Positions 10,868 to 23,254 of a stretch of 58,498 nucleotides of DNA are shown here, one piece after another (the stretch's first letter is position 1; every line of letters begins with the position of its first letter). Made by a program: the position numbers and the translations under genes. The notes under the pieces were generated by a model. The model saw only the letters and a program-made list of their open reading frames with translations. It made no database searches and had not been told where the DNA came from. Origin of the DNA: Companilactobacillus hulinensis (GTDB lineage Bacteria > Bacillota > Bacilli > Lactobacillales > Lactobacillaceae); NCBI RefSeq assembly GCF_003946555.1, contig NZ_RHOO01000016.1, positions 1 to 58,498 of the forward strand, written 5' to 3'.

Positions 10868-10965
10868 AAACCCAAAGCTCCAACCCAAAAGCTCCAAAAA
10901 TACTTAAACAAACTACTAAAAAAGTTACTTAGACAATAACTTATAAACAAACAAAAACAAAACCG

Positions 10966-11005
10966 AAAATAGCTGTCCCTACATCAACGTAGAGATAGCT
11001 ATTTC
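10966..11005 (+). terminator. Terminator after groEL and repeat array B
   Basis: AAAATAGCTGTC pairs imperfectly with GATAGCTATTT around an inner CTAC/GTAG stem and is followed by a short T-rich run. Confidence 0.65.
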
Positions 11006-11047
11006 TTTACATATGATACAATTTAGAAAAACAATCGAGGCAACAAC

Positions 11048-11857
11048 ATGGACCAACTATTCACGATTGGGCAACTTTCCAAAATATATGATATTAAAAT
11101 ACCGACGCTTCGTTATTATGATGAAGTAGGGATTCTTAAGCCTGCCAAAGTAGACTCAGAAAGCCACTATCGATATTATTCGACGGCAGAATTTGAACGG
11201 TTAAATGTTATTAAATATTTGCGTGCACTTGATGTTCCAATTAGTGACATCAAGAACTTTTTTGATGCTCGTGATATTTCGACACTTGAGAATATGCTTA
11301 AGAAGCAACAAGTGGAAGTGGAACGACAGATCAAGACTCTTCAGGCAATCAATGGCAGAATCACCTCACGTTTGAAACAGGTAAAGGATGCTGAAGGGTC
11401 AACTTTGGGCAAAATTGAATATCTTAACTTACCAGAAACGCCAATTGTCTATTTGCGTAAAGATTATCATCTAAGTGAAGATATTGAGATCCCTTTAACA
11501 GCCTTGCGGAGAAAATATGGTCTGGATCAAGCAATCTTCTTAGGCAAAATTGCTTTGTCGTTGAGTAAAAGGAATATTTTGGATAATAAATTCGATGAAT
11601 ATAGCGGTATACTTTTGATCCTAGAATCTGGGGATGAACGACAAGCTACTTCTAAACTTCCAGCGGGAAGTTACTTGCGGATCAGATTTCACGGTACTCA
11701 TGAGGATGCCGCACCAGCTTACTTGCAGTTGAAGAAATATTGTGATGACTATCTACTAACGATTATTGAAGATGCGGTTGAGATAACCTTGATTGATTAC
11801 GGTATTACCAACGATTATGACAAATATGTCACTGAAATACGTTTGCCAGTTAGATAA
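11048..11857 (+). CDS. MerR family transcriptional regulator with effector-binding domain
   Basis: A 269-residue regulator. Residues 1-70 are the MerR winged helix (FTIGQLSKIYDIKIPTLRYYDEVGILKPA, then RYYSTAEFERLNVIKYLRAL). A dimerisation coiled coil covers about 80-125, and residues 130-269 resemble a GyrI/BltR-type ligand-binding domain (YLNLPETPIVYLRK ... GSYLRIRFHGTHEDA). Such proteins often sense hydrophobic drugs and control an exporter, but no efflux gene is adjacent and the ligand is unknown. It starts at ATG 11048 with CGAGG seven bases upstream. Possible -10 boxes TATGAT/TACAAT lie at 11012-11022. Confidence 0.9.
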   Translation: MDQLFTIGQLSKIYDIKIPTLRYYDEVGILKPAKVDSESHYRYYSTAEFERLNVIKYLRALDVPISDIKNFFDARDISTLENMLKKQQVEVERQIKTLQAINGRITSRLKQVKDAEGSTLGKIEYLNLPETPIVYLRKDYHLSEDIEIPLTALRRKYGLDQAIFLGKIALSLSKRNILDNKFDEYSGILLILESGDERQATSKLPAGSYLRIRFHGTHEDAAPAYLQLKKYCDDYLLTIIEDAVEITLIDYGITNDYDKYVTEIRLPVR

Positions 11858-11928
11858 TTGTATTGACCCTATAGTTACTAGAGAGTTTATATTAATATTA
11901 TTGTTTAGGACTATTGGGGGTATTAATA

Positions 11929-12609
11929 ATGATTGGGACATTCTTTAACGTAGCAATGATCATCGGTGGAAGCATTTTAGGAAGGTTCTTGCACAAGGGC
12001 ATTAAACCTGAGTATCAAAGAATTTTGACACAGGGACTTGGATTAGCTGCAATGGTGATTGGAATCAATGCAGTTGTTGTTAATATGGCTAAGAGTAATT
12101 ACCCAGTAATGTTCATCGTTAGTTTGGCGGTTGGTGGACTGTTTGGCGAGTGGCTAAATTTGGAGAAGAAGTTCGATGATTTGGTTGGTAAATTCTCTGG
12201 TGGTAATAATTTGGCAGAAGGATTGGCAACTGCAATCCTGTTGTATTGTATCGGTTCGTTGTCGATCCTTGGACCAATTCAAGAGGCACTTGAGCATGAT
12301 AGTACCTTCCTATTTACCAATGGGATGTTGGATGGAATCACTTCAGTGGTATTGGCATCGACCTTTGGATTGGGTATTGCCTTTGCGGCTGTAGCTGTAT
12401 TTGTTTGGCAGGGAAGTATCTACGCGATTGCGTTGTTACTTCAAAATTCAATTAATACAGATATGATTACTGAATTAACAATTGTTGGTGGAATATTGAT
12501 CTTAGCATCAGGCTTAGGATTACTTGAAATCAAAAAGATCAGTGTCTTAAATCTTTTGCCGTCGCTAGTTATTCCTATTATTGGAGTCATGTTGTTACAG
12601 TTATTTTAA
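11929..12609 (+). CDS. DUF554 family membrane protein (YdfK-like)
   Basis: A 226-residue polytopic protein with six or seven hydrophobic segments, glycine-rich at the start (GTFFNVAMIIGGSILGRFLHKGI) and carrying GLFGEWLNLEKKFD and FTNGMLDGITSVVLASTFGLGI, typical of DUF554. The family's function is not established; transport has been suggested. I chose ATG 11929 because GGGGG sits eight bases upstream; the TTG at 11914 precedes that site. It is a single gene between the MerR gene and a strong terminator. Confidence 0.85.
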   Translation: MIGTFFNVAMIIGGSILGRFLHKGIKPEYQRILTQGLGLAAMVIGINAVVVNMAKSNYPVMFIVSLAVGGLFGEWLNLEKKFDDLVGKFSGGNNLAEGLATAILLYCIGSLSILGPIQEALEHDSTFLFTNGMLDGITSVVLASTFGLGIAFAAVAVFVWQGSIYAIALLLQNSINTDMITELTIVGGILILASGLGLLEIKKISVLNLLPSLVIPIIGVMLLQLF

Positions 12610-12626
12610 AATATCGAAAATAGAAG

Positions 12627-12657
12627 ACACTTCCGAATAATTTTTGGAAGTGTTTTT
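12627..12657 (+). terminator. Terminator of the DUF554 gene
   Basis: ACACTTCC pairs perfectly with GGAAGTGT across an 11-base loop, followed by a T tract. Confidence 0.88.
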
Positions 12658-12738
12658 GTGTTGTATGAGCGCACTCTCTTTTTAAATTTGGTCAATATTG
12701 ATACAATATCATAGGTAAAGATGGGGGAATTTTATATA

Positions 12739-13545
12739 ATGAAAATACTTTTCGTTGGAGATGTCGTCGGCAACATCGGACTCAAAACTGTGGAGACTTA
12801 TTTGCCTAAGATCAAGCAGAAGGTTAAACCACAATTGACGATTGTGAATGGCGAAAATGCCAATGGTGGTAAAGGTATCAAAGTTGAAGATTACCAAAGA
12901 ATTCAAGTTGCTGGAGCAGATGTTGTTTCAGGTGGTAATCATAGTTGGGACAAGCGAGAAGTGCTTGATTTTATAGATGATCCCAAGAAAAATATTTTAC
13001 GTCCATATAATTTCTCAGGCGACAATGTGCCCGGACGTGGAGTTATTGAGAAAAAGGTCAATCAAAAGAAAGTTTACATTATCAATATGCAAGGAACTGC
13101 GTTGATGCAGCCATTAGATAATCCTTTTATAGCATTTGATAAGCTATTACCAACTTTGGATAAGGATGCAGTTAAATTCGTTGATTTTCATGCTGAAACA
13201 ACTAGTGAAAAAATTGCTACAGCTAAGTATTTGACTGGTCGAGTTAGTGCTGTTGTTGGTACACATACGCATGTTCAAACTAACGATGCTCGTGTATTTG
13301 ACAAGAAGACGGCTTATTTAACTGACGTTGGTATGACTGGATCATATGACGGTATTCTAGGTGTTAAGGATGAGCCAATTATCACACGTTTCTTAACACA
13401 ACGTCCTACAAAGTTCGATGTTGATGAAGATGGTCGTATGCAAATCGGCTTCTGTGTAGTTGATATTAATGACCAAACAAATTATGCACGCAGTATCAAA
13501 AACTATGTTATAAGTCCTGATAATCAGAGCTTCTTAACTTTCTAA
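12739..13545 (+). CDS. ymdB: TIGR00282 family metallophosphoesterase (YmdB)
   Basis: A 268-residue di-metal phosphodiesterase. Metal-binding motifs are [14 protein letters not shown] at the start, [33 protein letters not shown] and [11 protein letters not shown]. Bacillus YmdB hydrolyses cyclic nucleotides and affects motility and biofilm choice; that role is only by homology here. The start is ATG 12739, matching the family N-terminus, with GGGGGA about ten bases upstream; an in-frame ATG at 12721 precedes that site. It precedes mutS by 28 bases and is probably the first gene of the repair operon. Confidence 0.93.
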   Translation: MKILFVGDVVGNIGLKTVETYLPKIKQKVKPQLTIVNGENANGGKGIKVEDYQRIQVAGADVVSGGNHSWDKREVLDFIDDPKKNILRPYNFSGDNVPGRGVIEKKVNQKKVYIINMQGTALMQPLDNPFIAFDKLLPTLDKDAVKFVDFHAETTSEKIATAKYLTGRVSAVVGTHTHVQTNDARVFDKKTAYLTDVGMTGSYDGILGVKDEPIITRFLTQRPTKFDVDEDGRMQIGFCVVDINDQTNYARSIKNYVISPDNQSFLTF

Positions 13546-13573
13546 ATTAATTTCAAAATGGTGGGGGAAATTC

Positions 13574-16222
13574 ATGCCACAAAAAACAAAAGAGACACCA
13601 ATGATGCAACAATATCTGGATATGAAAAAGGAAAATCCAGATGCTTTTTTGTTGTATCGTGTTGGTGATTTTTATGAGATGTTCTACGACGATGCAATCA
13701 AAGGTTCACAAATACTTGAACTAACATTGACATCTAGAAACAAAAAAGCGGATGAAGATATTCCAATGTGTGGAGTTCCTCACCGTGCTATTCAAGGCTA
13801 TATTGATACGCTTGTGGATAAAGGTTATAAGGTCGCCATTTGTGATCAATTGGAGGACCCTAAACTTGCCGAGGGGATGGTAAAACGTGGTATAACACGA
13901 ATTGTCACTCCTGGTACGATTATGGATGAGTCCGCCAATACGGCAACTGAGAATAACTATATTACAGCTATCAGCCGTGACAAAGAACGTTTCGGACTAG
14001 CTTATGCAGATCTTTCGACTGGTGAAGTAAAGGTTACTTCGGTTAATAATTCAATTGATTTGATCAATGAATTACAGAACTTGAATACCAAAGAAACAGT
14101 TGTCAGCGGTAGTTTTCCACAGAAATATTCTGACCCGATCAAACGACTGGGAATTCTAGTTTCTACTATTGAAGAGTTAGACGACAACTTCGCCTATGAC
14201 TATTCACAAATTACTGAGGAATTACAAGTTACAACGGTCAAAACATTGATTTCTTATTTAGTTGAGACTCAGATGCGTTCATTGGATCATTTAAAAGCCG
14301 CCGAAACATATAAGACGACAGCTTATTTATCCATGGATCATACGGCTCAAAGTAACCTTGAATTGTTCAAAAACCTGCGAACAAACAAAAAATCTGGAAC
14401 ACTTCTCTGGTTGTTAGACGAAACTAGAACAGCTATGGGTGGCAGACTTTTAAAACAGTGGCTAGCAAGACCACTACTTAATCAAACTGAACTTGAAAAG
14501 CGACAACACATCTTACAAGTATTCTTGGACAATTATTTCCAGAGATCATCATTCCAAGACTATCTAACTAAGGTATATGATCTTGAGAGATTGGCTGGAC
14601 GTGTTGCTTATGGAACCGTTAATGGCCGTGATTTGATTCAATTGAAGACGTCGTTGGAACAAGTTCCTAAGATCAAAGAAATTCTTCTAGATATTGGCGA
14701 CTATGATTTGGATGCGTATGTCGAACAAATCGATGAAGTTAGTGATGTTCGAGAACTTATTGAAAAGGCGATTGTTGATGAACCACCTATTTCTGTAACA
14801 GGTGGTGGTGTTATCAAGGAAGGTTACAATGAACAACTTGATAAGTATACTGATGCTTCGAAGAATGGTAAGAAGTGGATCGCTGAATTACGTGCCAAAG
14901 AACAAGAAGTCACAGGTATCAGTAATCTAAAAATCGGGTATAACAAGGTTTTTGGATACTATATTGAAGTTACTAAGTCTAATATCGATAAGGTTCCAGA
15001 AGGTCGTTACACGAGAAAGCAGACTCTGACTAATGCTGAGCGTTATATAACTCCAGAATTGAAAGATAAGGAAAGTTTGATTCTTGAAGCTGAGGACAAG
15101 TCCCAAGCTTTAGAACATCAACTTTTCGCTGATATTAGAAAATCAGTTAAAGAACAAATTAGACGTATTCAGACTTTGGCTAATATTTTGTCACAATTAG
15201 ATGTTCTACAGAGCTTTGCGGTAGTGAGTGAGACTTACCATTACGTTGCTCCAAACTTTGTTGAGGGCCATGACTTGAAGGTCGTCAATGGACGTCATCC
15301 GGTTGTGGAAAAAGTCTTGAGTAATAATAGTTATATTCCAAATGATGTAACTTTTGACAACGATACCGATATCCTGTTGATAACTGGTCCCAACATGTCT
15401 GGTAAGAGTACTTATATGCGTCAGATGGCACTGACAGTTATCATGGCACAAGTAGGATGCTTCGTTCCTGCAGAGTCAGCTGATATGCCTATTTTTGACC
15501 ATATCTTCACACGAATTGGTGCTGCTGATGATCTTATATCGGGTGACAGTACGTTCATGGTTGAAATGCGTGAGGCCAATGATGCGTTGAAGAATGCAAC
15601 TAAAAACAGTCTGATTATTTTCGATGAAATTGGTCGTGGTACTGCTACATATGATGGTATGGCGCTAGCTCAGGCGATCATTGAATACATCGACAAGAAC
15701 GTTAAGGCAATGACTATGTTCTCAACTCATTATCATGAATTGACTGAACTTGAAAGTCAGTTGCCAGGGGTTAAGAATGTTCACGTTGATGCTTCAGAAG
15801 AGAACGGAACTTTGGTATTTTTGCACAAGGTATTACCTGGACCCGCTGATAAATCATACGGTATCCATGTAGCTAAATTAGCTGGATTACCGGATGAAGT
15901 TTTGAGCCGAGCAGATACTATTTTGAGTAGTTTAGAAGATACTGCTCCAAAAGGTATCAAAGTTGAAGCTGCCAAAGAACCAACTAAGAGTGTTAAATCT
16001 GAACCTGTAGATACTAAAGAAGAAGACTCAGAAACGGTTAATGATTCAGCAACAGCCGAATCACAACTTTCATTATTCCCAGAATTAGAAGTTAAGCCTA
16101 AGGTGAAGCTGAACAAAGGTGAGAAAAAGGTTGTTGATGAATTACAAAATCAAGATTTGATGAGTGTCACACCAATTGACGCAATCAATCTACTATATAA
16201 ATGGCAAAAAGAACTTAAATAA
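13574..16222 (+). CDS. mutS: DNA mismatch repair protein MutS
   Basis: An 882-residue mismatch sensor. The N-terminal mismatch-binding motif FYEMFYDDA includes the Phe and Glu that probe the mispair. Walker [10 protein letters not shown] is near residue 604 and Walker [12 protein letters not shown] near 681. The C-terminal linker (about 795-850) is acidic and low-complexity and contains QLSLFPE, which fits the beta-clamp binding consensus. The start ATG 13574 follows GGTGGGGGA. It is co-transcribed with mutL, nine bases before the latter's ribosome site. Confidence 0.97.
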   Translation: MPQKTKETPMMQQYLDMKKENPDAFLLYRVGDFYEMFYDDAIKGSQILELTLTSRNKKADEDIPMCGVPHRAIQGYIDTLVDKGYKVAICDQLEDPKLAEGMVKRGITRIVTPGTIMDESANTATENNYITAISRDKERFGLAYADLSTGEVKVTSVNNSIDLINELQNLNTKETVVSGSFPQKYSDPIKRLGILVSTIEELDDNFAYDYSQITEELQVTTVKTLISYLVETQMRSLDHLKAAETYKTTAYLSMDHTAQSNLELFKNLRTNKKSGTLLWLLDETRTAMGGRLLKQWLARPLLNQTELEKRQHILQVFLDNYFQRSSFQDYLTKVYDLERLAGRVAYGTVNGRDLIQLKTSLEQVPKIKEILLDIGDYDLDAYVEQIDEVSDVRELIEKAIVDEPPISVTGGGVIKEGYNEQLDKYTDASKNGKKWIAELRAKEQEVTGISNLKIGYNKVFGYYIEVTKSNIDKVPEGRYTRKQTLTNAERYITPELKDKESLILEAEDKSQALEHQLFADIRKSVKEQIRRIQTLANILSQLDVLQSFAVVSETYHYVAPNFVEGHDLKVVNGRHPVVEKVLSNNSYIPNDVTFDNDTDILLITGPNMSGKSTYMRQMALTVIMAQVGCFVPAESADMPIFDHIFTRIGAADDLISGDSTFMVEMREANDALKNATKNSLIIFDEIGRGTATYDGMALAQAIIEYIDKNVKAMTMFSTHYHELTELESQLPGVKNVHVDASEENGTLVFLHKVLPGPADKSYGIHVAKLAGLPDEVLSRADTILSSLEDTAPKGIKVEAAKEPTKSVKSEPVDTKEEDSETVNDSATAESQLSLFPELEVKPKVKLNKGEKKVVDELQNQDLMSVTPIDAINLLYKWQKELK

Positions 16223-16239
16223 TAAAGAAGGTGAAATGT

Positions 16240-18156
16240 TTGGGGTTGATTCATGAATTACCAGTTGAATTAAGTAATCAAATTGCTGCTGGTGAAGTTA
16301 TTGAACGTCCAGCTTCAGTTGTTAAGGAATTGGTGGAAAATGCCATTGATGCTAAAGCAACTCAAGTGCTTATTACAGTCAAACAGTCTGGATTGAAGTC
16401 GATTGAAGTCAATGATAATGGTGCCGGTATTGGTGCCGATGATGTCGAGATTGCCTTTCAACCTCATACCACCAGTAAGATTTCTACTGATCATGATTTG
16501 TTCAATGTTAGAACATTGGGATTTCGTGGTGAAGCTTTGGCAAGTATCGCATCTGTTTCAAAACTAACGATTGTTACGAGTACTGATGGTAAATCAGCTG
16601 TACGTGCAGAATTTGCTGGAAATACTTTGTTAAACAAAGAAACTCATGCTCGTTCAAAAGGGACCACGATTACGGTTGAAGATTTATTCTTCAACACTCC
16701 GGCTCGATTGAAGTATGTGAAGTCACTGCATACAGAGTTGAATAAGATTGTGGATATCGTTGATAGATTAGCAATGGGGCATCCTGAAGTTTCTTTCCGA
16801 TTGATTCATGAAGGTAAGGATGTTGTCTGGACCTCTGGAAATGATAACTTGCAACAGACAATGGCAGGGATATATGGACGTACGATAGCTAGTCATATGT
16901 TTGAGTTTGAGAATTCCGATGAAGATTATACGATCAAAGGTTATTTTTCAAAACCTGATACGACACGTTCGAATCGTTCATATATTTCTTTGATTTTGAA
17001 TGGACGATATATTAGGAATTATCAATTAGCTAATGCAGTTATTCGTGGATATGGTTCCAAGTTAATGGTAGGAAGATTTCCAATCGCAGTTATCGATATT
17101 ACGCTCGATCCTAGCTTGGTAGATATCAATGTCCATCCAACTAAGCAAGAAGTTCGATTGACTAACGAGGGACATATTGCCGACTTGATTAGTGAGGGTA
17201 TCAAGAACAAACTCTCTAATCAGAATTTGATTCCTGATGCTGTTAAGAATTTGGATCGTAAGACTACTACTGATCAGCCAAAAGCAAAAGTTGTGTACAA
17301 ACCAGAACAGATTTCGTTTGATGATCTGTCAATGATGAATCAGATCAATGAACCAATGCCAACTAAGATTCCTGATAAAAAGGAACCTGTAATAAAAGTA
17401 CAAGCACCGGCCAAAAATTTGTTGGGTACGCCAATATTTGATGAACCAGACCATCTTAAAGAATGGGATGAACGTTTGGCCCAGGAAAAAGAAACTAAGG
17501 TTCTTCCAGCTGATTCGACTGATAGTAGTGAAGATAGTTCAGATACGGGCTTTCCAGAATTAAGGTATATCGGACAGATTCATGGAACATACTTGGTTGC
17601 TGAAAGTAATGAAGGATTTTATTTGGTCGATCAACATGCCGCACAAGAGCGCGTTAATTATGAATATTACCGTAAAGAGATTGGCAAAGTTTCGAATGAT
17701 CAACAGCGTTTATTGGTTCCAATTGTTCTCGATTATCCCAACTCCGAAAGTATTTTGATTCGTGAGAAGAAACCAATACTTGAGGATATCGGTTTGTACT
17801 TAGATGACTTCGGTCAAAACAGTTTTGTTGTTAATACGCATCCCACTTGGTTTGTGGAGGGACAAGAAGAATCCACTATCCGTGAAATGATTGATTATGT
17901 ATTGAATGATTCTAAGATAAGTGTGGCAGCGTTCAGAGAAAAAAATGCTATCATGATGAGTTGTAAACGTGCTATCAAGGCTAATCATCATCTTGATGAT
18001 GTACAGGCAATTGAACTGTTGAATAATTTGACCAAAGCAGAAAATCCATATAATTGTCCACATGGACGTCCAGTATTGGTAGAATTTAGTAACAAAGATC
18101 TTGAGAAGATGTTCAAACGGATTCAAGATCCTCATGACACCAGAGAAAGTGAATAA
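16240..18156 (+). CDS. mutL: DNA mismatch repair protein MutL
   Basis: A GHKL ATPase of 638 residues acting after MutS. N-terminal motifs are NQIAAGEVIERPASVVKELVENAIDA, DNGAGI, and LGFRGEALASIASVSKL. The C-terminal domain has the metal-dependent endonuclease motif DQHAAQERVNYE, plus MSCKRAIK and NCPHGRPV, so this MutL should nick DNA itself, as expected where MutH is absent. I prefer TTG 16240, giving MGLIHELP close to the family start, with AGAAGGTGA about eight bases upstream. The GTG at 16231 lies inside that ribosome site. Confidence 0.96.
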   Translation: MGLIHELPVELSNQIAAGEVIERPASVVKELVENAIDAKATQVLITVKQSGLKSIEVNDNGAGIGADDVEIAFQPHTTSKISTDHDLFNVRTLGFRGEALASIASVSKLTIVTSTDGKSAVRAEFAGNTLLNKETHARSKGTTITVEDLFFNTPARLKYVKSLHTELNKIVDIVDRLAMGHPEVSFRLIHEGKDVVWTSGNDNLQQTMAGIYGRTIASHMFEFENSDEDYTIKGYFSKPDTTRSNRSYISLILNGRYIRNYQLANAVIRGYGSKLMVGRFPIAVIDITLDPSLVDINVHPTKQEVRLTNEGHIADLISEGIKNKLSNQNLIPDAVKNLDRKTTTDQPKAKVVYKPEQISFDDLSMMNQINEPMPTKIPDKKEPVIKVQAPAKNLLGTPIFDEPDHLKEWDERLAQEKETKVLPADSTDSSEDSSDTGFPELRYIGQIHGTYLVAESNEGFYLVDQHAAQERVNYEYYRKEIGKVSNDQQRLLVPIVLDYPNSESILIREKKPILEDIGLYLDDFGQNSFVVNTHPTWFVEGQEESTIREMIDYVLNDSKISVAAFREKNAIMMSCKRAIKANHHLDDVQAIELLNNLTKAENPYNCPHGRPVLVEFSNKDLEKMFKRIQDPHDTRESE

Positions 18157-18158
18157 TT

Positions 18159-18749
18159 ATGTTTGAATACTTAAATGGAGTAATTACTTATATTGATCCA
18201 ACCTATGTCGTTGTTGATGTTAATGGTGTAGGATATAAAGTCCAGGTGGCTAATCCCTATCGCTATCAACAGGATGAAGAAGCAAAAGTCTATGTTGAAC
18301 AAATTGTTCGAGATAATGAGCAGGCGTTATATGGATTTTATAATTTAGATGAAAAAAGGATTTTCTTACATCTAATTAGTGTGTCCGGAATTGGGCCTAA
18401 GAGTGCTTTGGCAATCTTGGCAGGACAAGATCTTAATGGTTTGATTCAAGCTATTGAGAATAATGACGTTAAGTTCTTAACTAGATTCCCTAAGATTGGT
18501 AAGAAGACTGCACAACAGATCATCTTGGATCTTGGTGGGAAGATGTCAGCTCAAGGACAAATGGTACTTGGCGAAGATCCAACTCCACTTGCACATGGCA
18601 ATCAAAACTTAGAAGATGGTATGTTAGCCCTAGAATCATTGGGTTATACTGCTCGTGATATTGCTAGGATCAAGCCCAGACTTCTTAAAGAAAATCTTGA
18701 TTCAGCTGATGATTATTTGCGTGCCGGATTAAAATTGTTAACTAAGTAA
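18159..18749 (+). CDS. ruvA: Holliday junction DNA helicase subunit RuvA
   Basis: A 196-residue protein that tetramerises on Holliday junctions and recruits RuvB. It starts MFEYLNGVITYIDPTYVVVDVNGVGYKV (OB fold), followed by two helix-hairpin-helix motifs around LISVSGIGPKSALAIL and RFPKIGKKTAQQIILDL. The C-terminal three-helix domain that binds RuvB is present (LEDGMLALESLGYTARDI). It begins two bases after the mutL stop, with a weak ribosome site, suggesting translational coupling. Confidence 0.96.
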   Translation: MFEYLNGVITYIDPTYVVVDVNGVGYKVQVANPYRYQQDEEAKVYVEQIVRDNEQALYGFYNLDEKRIFLHLISVSGIGPKSALAILAGQDLNGLIQAIENNDVKFLTRFPKIGKKTAQQIILDLGGKMSAQGQMVLGEDPTPLAHGNQNLEDGMLALESLGYTARDIARIKPRLLKENLDSADDYLRAGLKLLTK

Positions 18750-18782
18750 ACTAATAAATTAGATAGATAAGGAGGCTAGTCT

Positions 18783-19805
18783 ATGGATAATAATGATAAT
18801 GATCGTTTGACTGATGCAGATTCACTCGATGACGAAGAAGATTTGGCAGAACAATCTTTACGTCCCAAGACCTTTGACCAATATCTTGGTCAAGAGCGTG
18901 CTAAGCATGAACTAGATGTTTATATCAAAGCAGCTAAGCAACGCCAACAGACTTTGGATCACGTTCTGTTATATGGACCTCCCGGGTTAGGTAAGACAAC
19001 TTTGGCAATGATTATTGCTAATGAAATGGGTGTTAACATTCATACAACAACTGGACCATCGATTGAGAAGTCTGGTGATCTAGTTGCCGTGCTTGATGAA
19101 TTGGAACCTGGGGATGTCTTATTTATTGATGAGATTCACCGTATGCCTAGAGCAATTGAGGAAGTTCTTTATTCAGCGATGGAAGATTTTTATATCGATA
19201 TAATTGTTGGACAAGGTACAGAATCTCGTTCACTCCATCATGAGTTAGTTCCATATACATTGATTGGAGCAACGACAACTTCTGGTAAGTTGTCAGCACC
19301 ATTGCGTGATCGTTTTGGAATTGATATTCATATGGAATACTACTCTGAAGAGGAACTATCGAAAATCGTTTTCCGTTCCGCAAAAGTTCTAAATATCAAT
19401 GTTGATGAAGAAGGATCCCACGAAATTGCTCGTAGATCTCGTGGTACACCTAGAATTGCTAATAGATTATTGAAGCGTGTTCGTGACTTTGCTCAAGTTG
19501 CTGGCAAGGATATGATCGACTATGAAATAGCTGAATCAGCTCTTAATCAATTGCAAGTTGATGATGCCGGACTTGATCGTGTTGACAGACGGATCCTGTC
19601 AATGATGATTGAATTATATGGTGGTGGACCACTAGGTATCAAAGTAATTGCCGCTAATATTGGTGAAGATCAAGAGACAATTGAATCTGTGTATGAACCG
19701 TATTTGATGCAAAAAGGATTCTTAAAGAGAACTGCCCGTGGACGTATTGTAACTAGAAAAGGCTATGAACATCTCGGTTATACTTATCCAGATAAGGAGA
19801 ATTAA
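18783..19805 (+). CDS. ruvB: Holliday junction branch migration ATPase RuvB
   Basis: A 340-residue AAA+ motor driving branch migration with RuvA. Walker [12 protein letters not shown] is near residue 65, Walker B FIDEIHRM near 119, sensor motif [18 protein letters not shown], the arginine-finger region [20 protein letters not shown], and a C-terminal winged helix ([17 protein letters not shown]). The first 20 residues are an acidic extension. The ATG follows AGGAGG. It lies in the mutS-to-queA operon; queA starts six bases downstream. Confidence 0.97.
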   Translation: MDNNDNDRLTDADSLDDEEDLAEQSLRPKTFDQYLGQERAKHELDVYIKAAKQRQQTLDHVLLYGPPGLGKTTLAMIIANEMGVNIHTTTGPSIEKSGDLVAVLDELEPGDVLFIDEIHRMPRAIEEVLYSAMEDFYIDIIVGQGTESRSLHHELVPYTLIGATTTSGKLSAPLRDRFGIDIHMEYYSEEELSKIVFRSAKVLNINVDEEGSHEIARRSRGTPRIANRLLKRVRDFAQVAGKDMIDYEIAESALNQLQVDDAGLDRVDRRILSMMIELYGGGPLGIKVIAANIGEDQETIESVYEPYLMQKGFLKRTARGRIVTRKGYEHLGYTYPDKEN

Positions 19806-19811
19806 TTAACA

Positions 19812-20843
19812 ATGACATTAACTACCGAAGATTTTGACTACGATTTACCTGAAGAACTTATCGCTCAAACACCTATCAAGGATCGTGACCACTCGCGCTT
19901 ACTAGTTTTAGACCATGATACAGGTGCCTATGAAGACAAGCATTTTTACGATATTTTGGATTATCTTAATCCTGGGGATGCCTTAGTTATGAATAATTCC
20001 CGTGTTTTACCTGCCCGTCTTTATGGAACAAAAGAAGACACGGATGGTCATGAAGAAGTATTGTTATTGAACAATATTGAAGGTGACAAGTGGGAAGTTT
20101 TGATGAAACCTGCTCGTCGTGCCAAAGTTGGCACAAAAGTACAATTTGGTGATGGTCAGCTTGAAGCTACTGTTGTTGAAGAACTAGAGCATGGTGGCAA
20201 GATCATTGAATTCCATTATGATGGAATTTTCTTGGAAATTTTGGAACAATTGGGTGAAACTCCATTGCCTCCATATATCAAGGAAAAGCTTGATGATCCA
20301 GACCGTTATCAAACAGTTTATGCCAAAGAAAATGGCTCAGCTGCTGCACCAACTGCTGGATTGCATTGGACTAAGGATCTGTTGCAAAAGGTTCAAGATA
20401 AAGGCGTTAAATTAGTTTATTTGACACTTCACGTTGGATTGGGAACATTTAGACCAGTTACTGAATCAGATATCAGTAAACACGTTATGCATTCAGAGTT
20501 CTATCGTTTGGATGAAGATTCAGCTAAGACATTGAATGAAGTTCGCAATAACGGCGGTAAGATTGTCGCTACTGGAACAACATCAATCAGAACTCTGGAA
20601 ACAATTGGTACTAAGTTCAATGGAGAAATCAAAGCCGATAGTGGTTGGACAGATATCTTCATTAAACCAGGTTACGAGTGGAAAGTAGTTGATGAATTCA
20701 TTACCAACTTCCATTTGCCTAAATCGACATTAGTAATGCTCGTTGCAGCATTTACTGGAAGAGAAAATATTTTGAATGCATATCAACATGCCATTGATGA
20801 GAAGTATCGTTTCTTCTCATTTGGGGATGCAATGTTTATAAAG

Positions 20844-20846
<3 letters not shown>
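19812..20846 (+). CDS. queA: S-adenosylmethionine:tRNA ribosyltransferase-isomerase QueA
   Basis: A 344-residue enzyme that transfers and isomerises the ribosyl part of SAM onto preQ1 in tRNA, giving epoxyqueuosine. Recognisable stretches are [24 protein letters not shown], the C-terminal [17 protein letters not shown] and the closing [11 protein letters not shown]. The start ATG has AAGGAG 10 bases upstream. The TAG stop at 20844-20846 is itself the first three bases of an F1 repeat unit, and the F1 array separates queA from its partner tgt. Confidence 0.96.
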
Positions 20847-22383
<1,537 letters not shown>

Positions 22384-22473
22384 TTTTATTTCTAATAAAA
22401 GAGCAATGTATGTGGTTAGACCGCATGATTTTTGATACCATATAGTTATGCAAACTATTAAGAGGTGGAAAAT

Positions 22474-22962
22474 TTGAATTATTTAACATTAGGCGCAGCT
22501 GCCGCAGGTGGAACAAACATGATCTTTATCGCACTTATCGTGGTTATGTTTGTCGGTATGTACTTTATTTCTATTCGTCCACAAAAGAAACAACAACAAA
22601 AACGTCAAGAAATGCTTAAGCAAATGGACAAGGGTGACAAAGTTGTTACACTTGGTGGTATTAAAGGTGTGATTGCATCTATCGACCGTGAGAACAAAGA
22701 AGTCGTTGTTGACTGTGATGGCATTTACTTAACATTTGATTTGAACTTCATTCGTAGAACTACACCAGCTAAAGCCGGTACAGTTAAGGTTGAAGAAGAA
22801 CCAAAGGAAGAATCAAAAGAAACAAATGATGCTCCTAAGGATGCTGAAAAAGCAGATGACAAACCTGCTGAAGATGCAAAACCTGAAACAGAAGCTAAAG
22901 AAGAACCAAAAACTGAACCTGCTAAACCAGATGATGCAAAAGACGATTCAGAAGAAAAATAA
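22474..22962 (+). CDS. yajC: Preprotein translocase subunit YajC
   Basis: A 162-residue membrane protein accessory to SecYEG/SecDF. A single transmembrane helix (MIFIALIVVMFVGMYFISI) is followed by RPQKKQQQKRQEML and the core MDKGDKVVTLGGIKGVI. The last 60 residues are a repetitive Lys/Glu/Ala/Pro tail, longer than in most YajC proteins. I prefer TTG 22474, five bases after AGAGGTGG; the GTG at 22465 overlaps that site. The tgt-yajC order is usual in lactobacilli. Confidence 0.93.
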   Translation: MNYLTLGAAAAGGTNMIFIALIVVMFVGMYFISIRPQKKQQQKRQEMLKQMDKGDKVVTLGGIKGVIASIDRENKEVVVDCDGIYLTFDLNFIRRTTPAKAGTVKVEEEPKEESKETNDAPKDAEKADDKPAEDAKPETEAKEEPKTEPAKPDDAKDDSEEK

Positions 22963-22973
22963 TGTTTTTTTGA

Positions 22974-23003
22974 GGTTGAAACGAAAGTTTCAGCCTTTTT
23001 TTT
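22974..23003 (+). terminator. Terminator of the yajC operon
   Basis: GGTTGAAAC-GAAA-GTTTCAGCC with a GAAA tetraloop is followed by eight T residues. Confidence 0.93.
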
Positions 23004-23015
23004 GCTTGTTTTCGA

Positions 23016-23150
23016 TTGAGATAAATCAAACCTGCCGTGTGGACCGGCTCGAGCCAAGGTCTCTCGCCTCGACTTGAAGCTTTGCTTTGCAAATCTCCAA
23101 GCTCGTCTTGTGGCTTTCGCCACATTCACGGCTGGTTTAATTTATCTCAA
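23016..23150 (+). repeat. F2 palindromic repeat, copy 2
   Basis: The closing stem pairs 23016-23039 (TTGAGATAAATCAAACC...) with 23127-23150 (...GGTTTAATTTATCTCAA). The interior carries GTGTGGACCGGCTCGAGCC and a GTGGC-TTTC-GCCAC hairpin. It lies 13 bases beyond the yajC terminator and faces copy 3. Between 22963 and 23588 I see only the terminator, the two F2 copies and promoter-like sequence. Confidence 0.82.
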
Positions 23151-23254
23151 CCTCCAGTTTTTTTTGGTGATTCTTATGGGGTAATAGAGGTAGAAGTAAT
23201 GTTGAAACATTACTTAGTTGAACGCACTAGAAAATTGTATACGTGTCAAACAAG

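Noticed and set aside
10556-10897. Minus-strand open frames across F1 arrays (also near 20917-21202 and 42394-42834)
   Set aside because: They run through the palindromes, give similar peptides only because the repeats are alike, lack ribosome sites, and differ in length between arrays.
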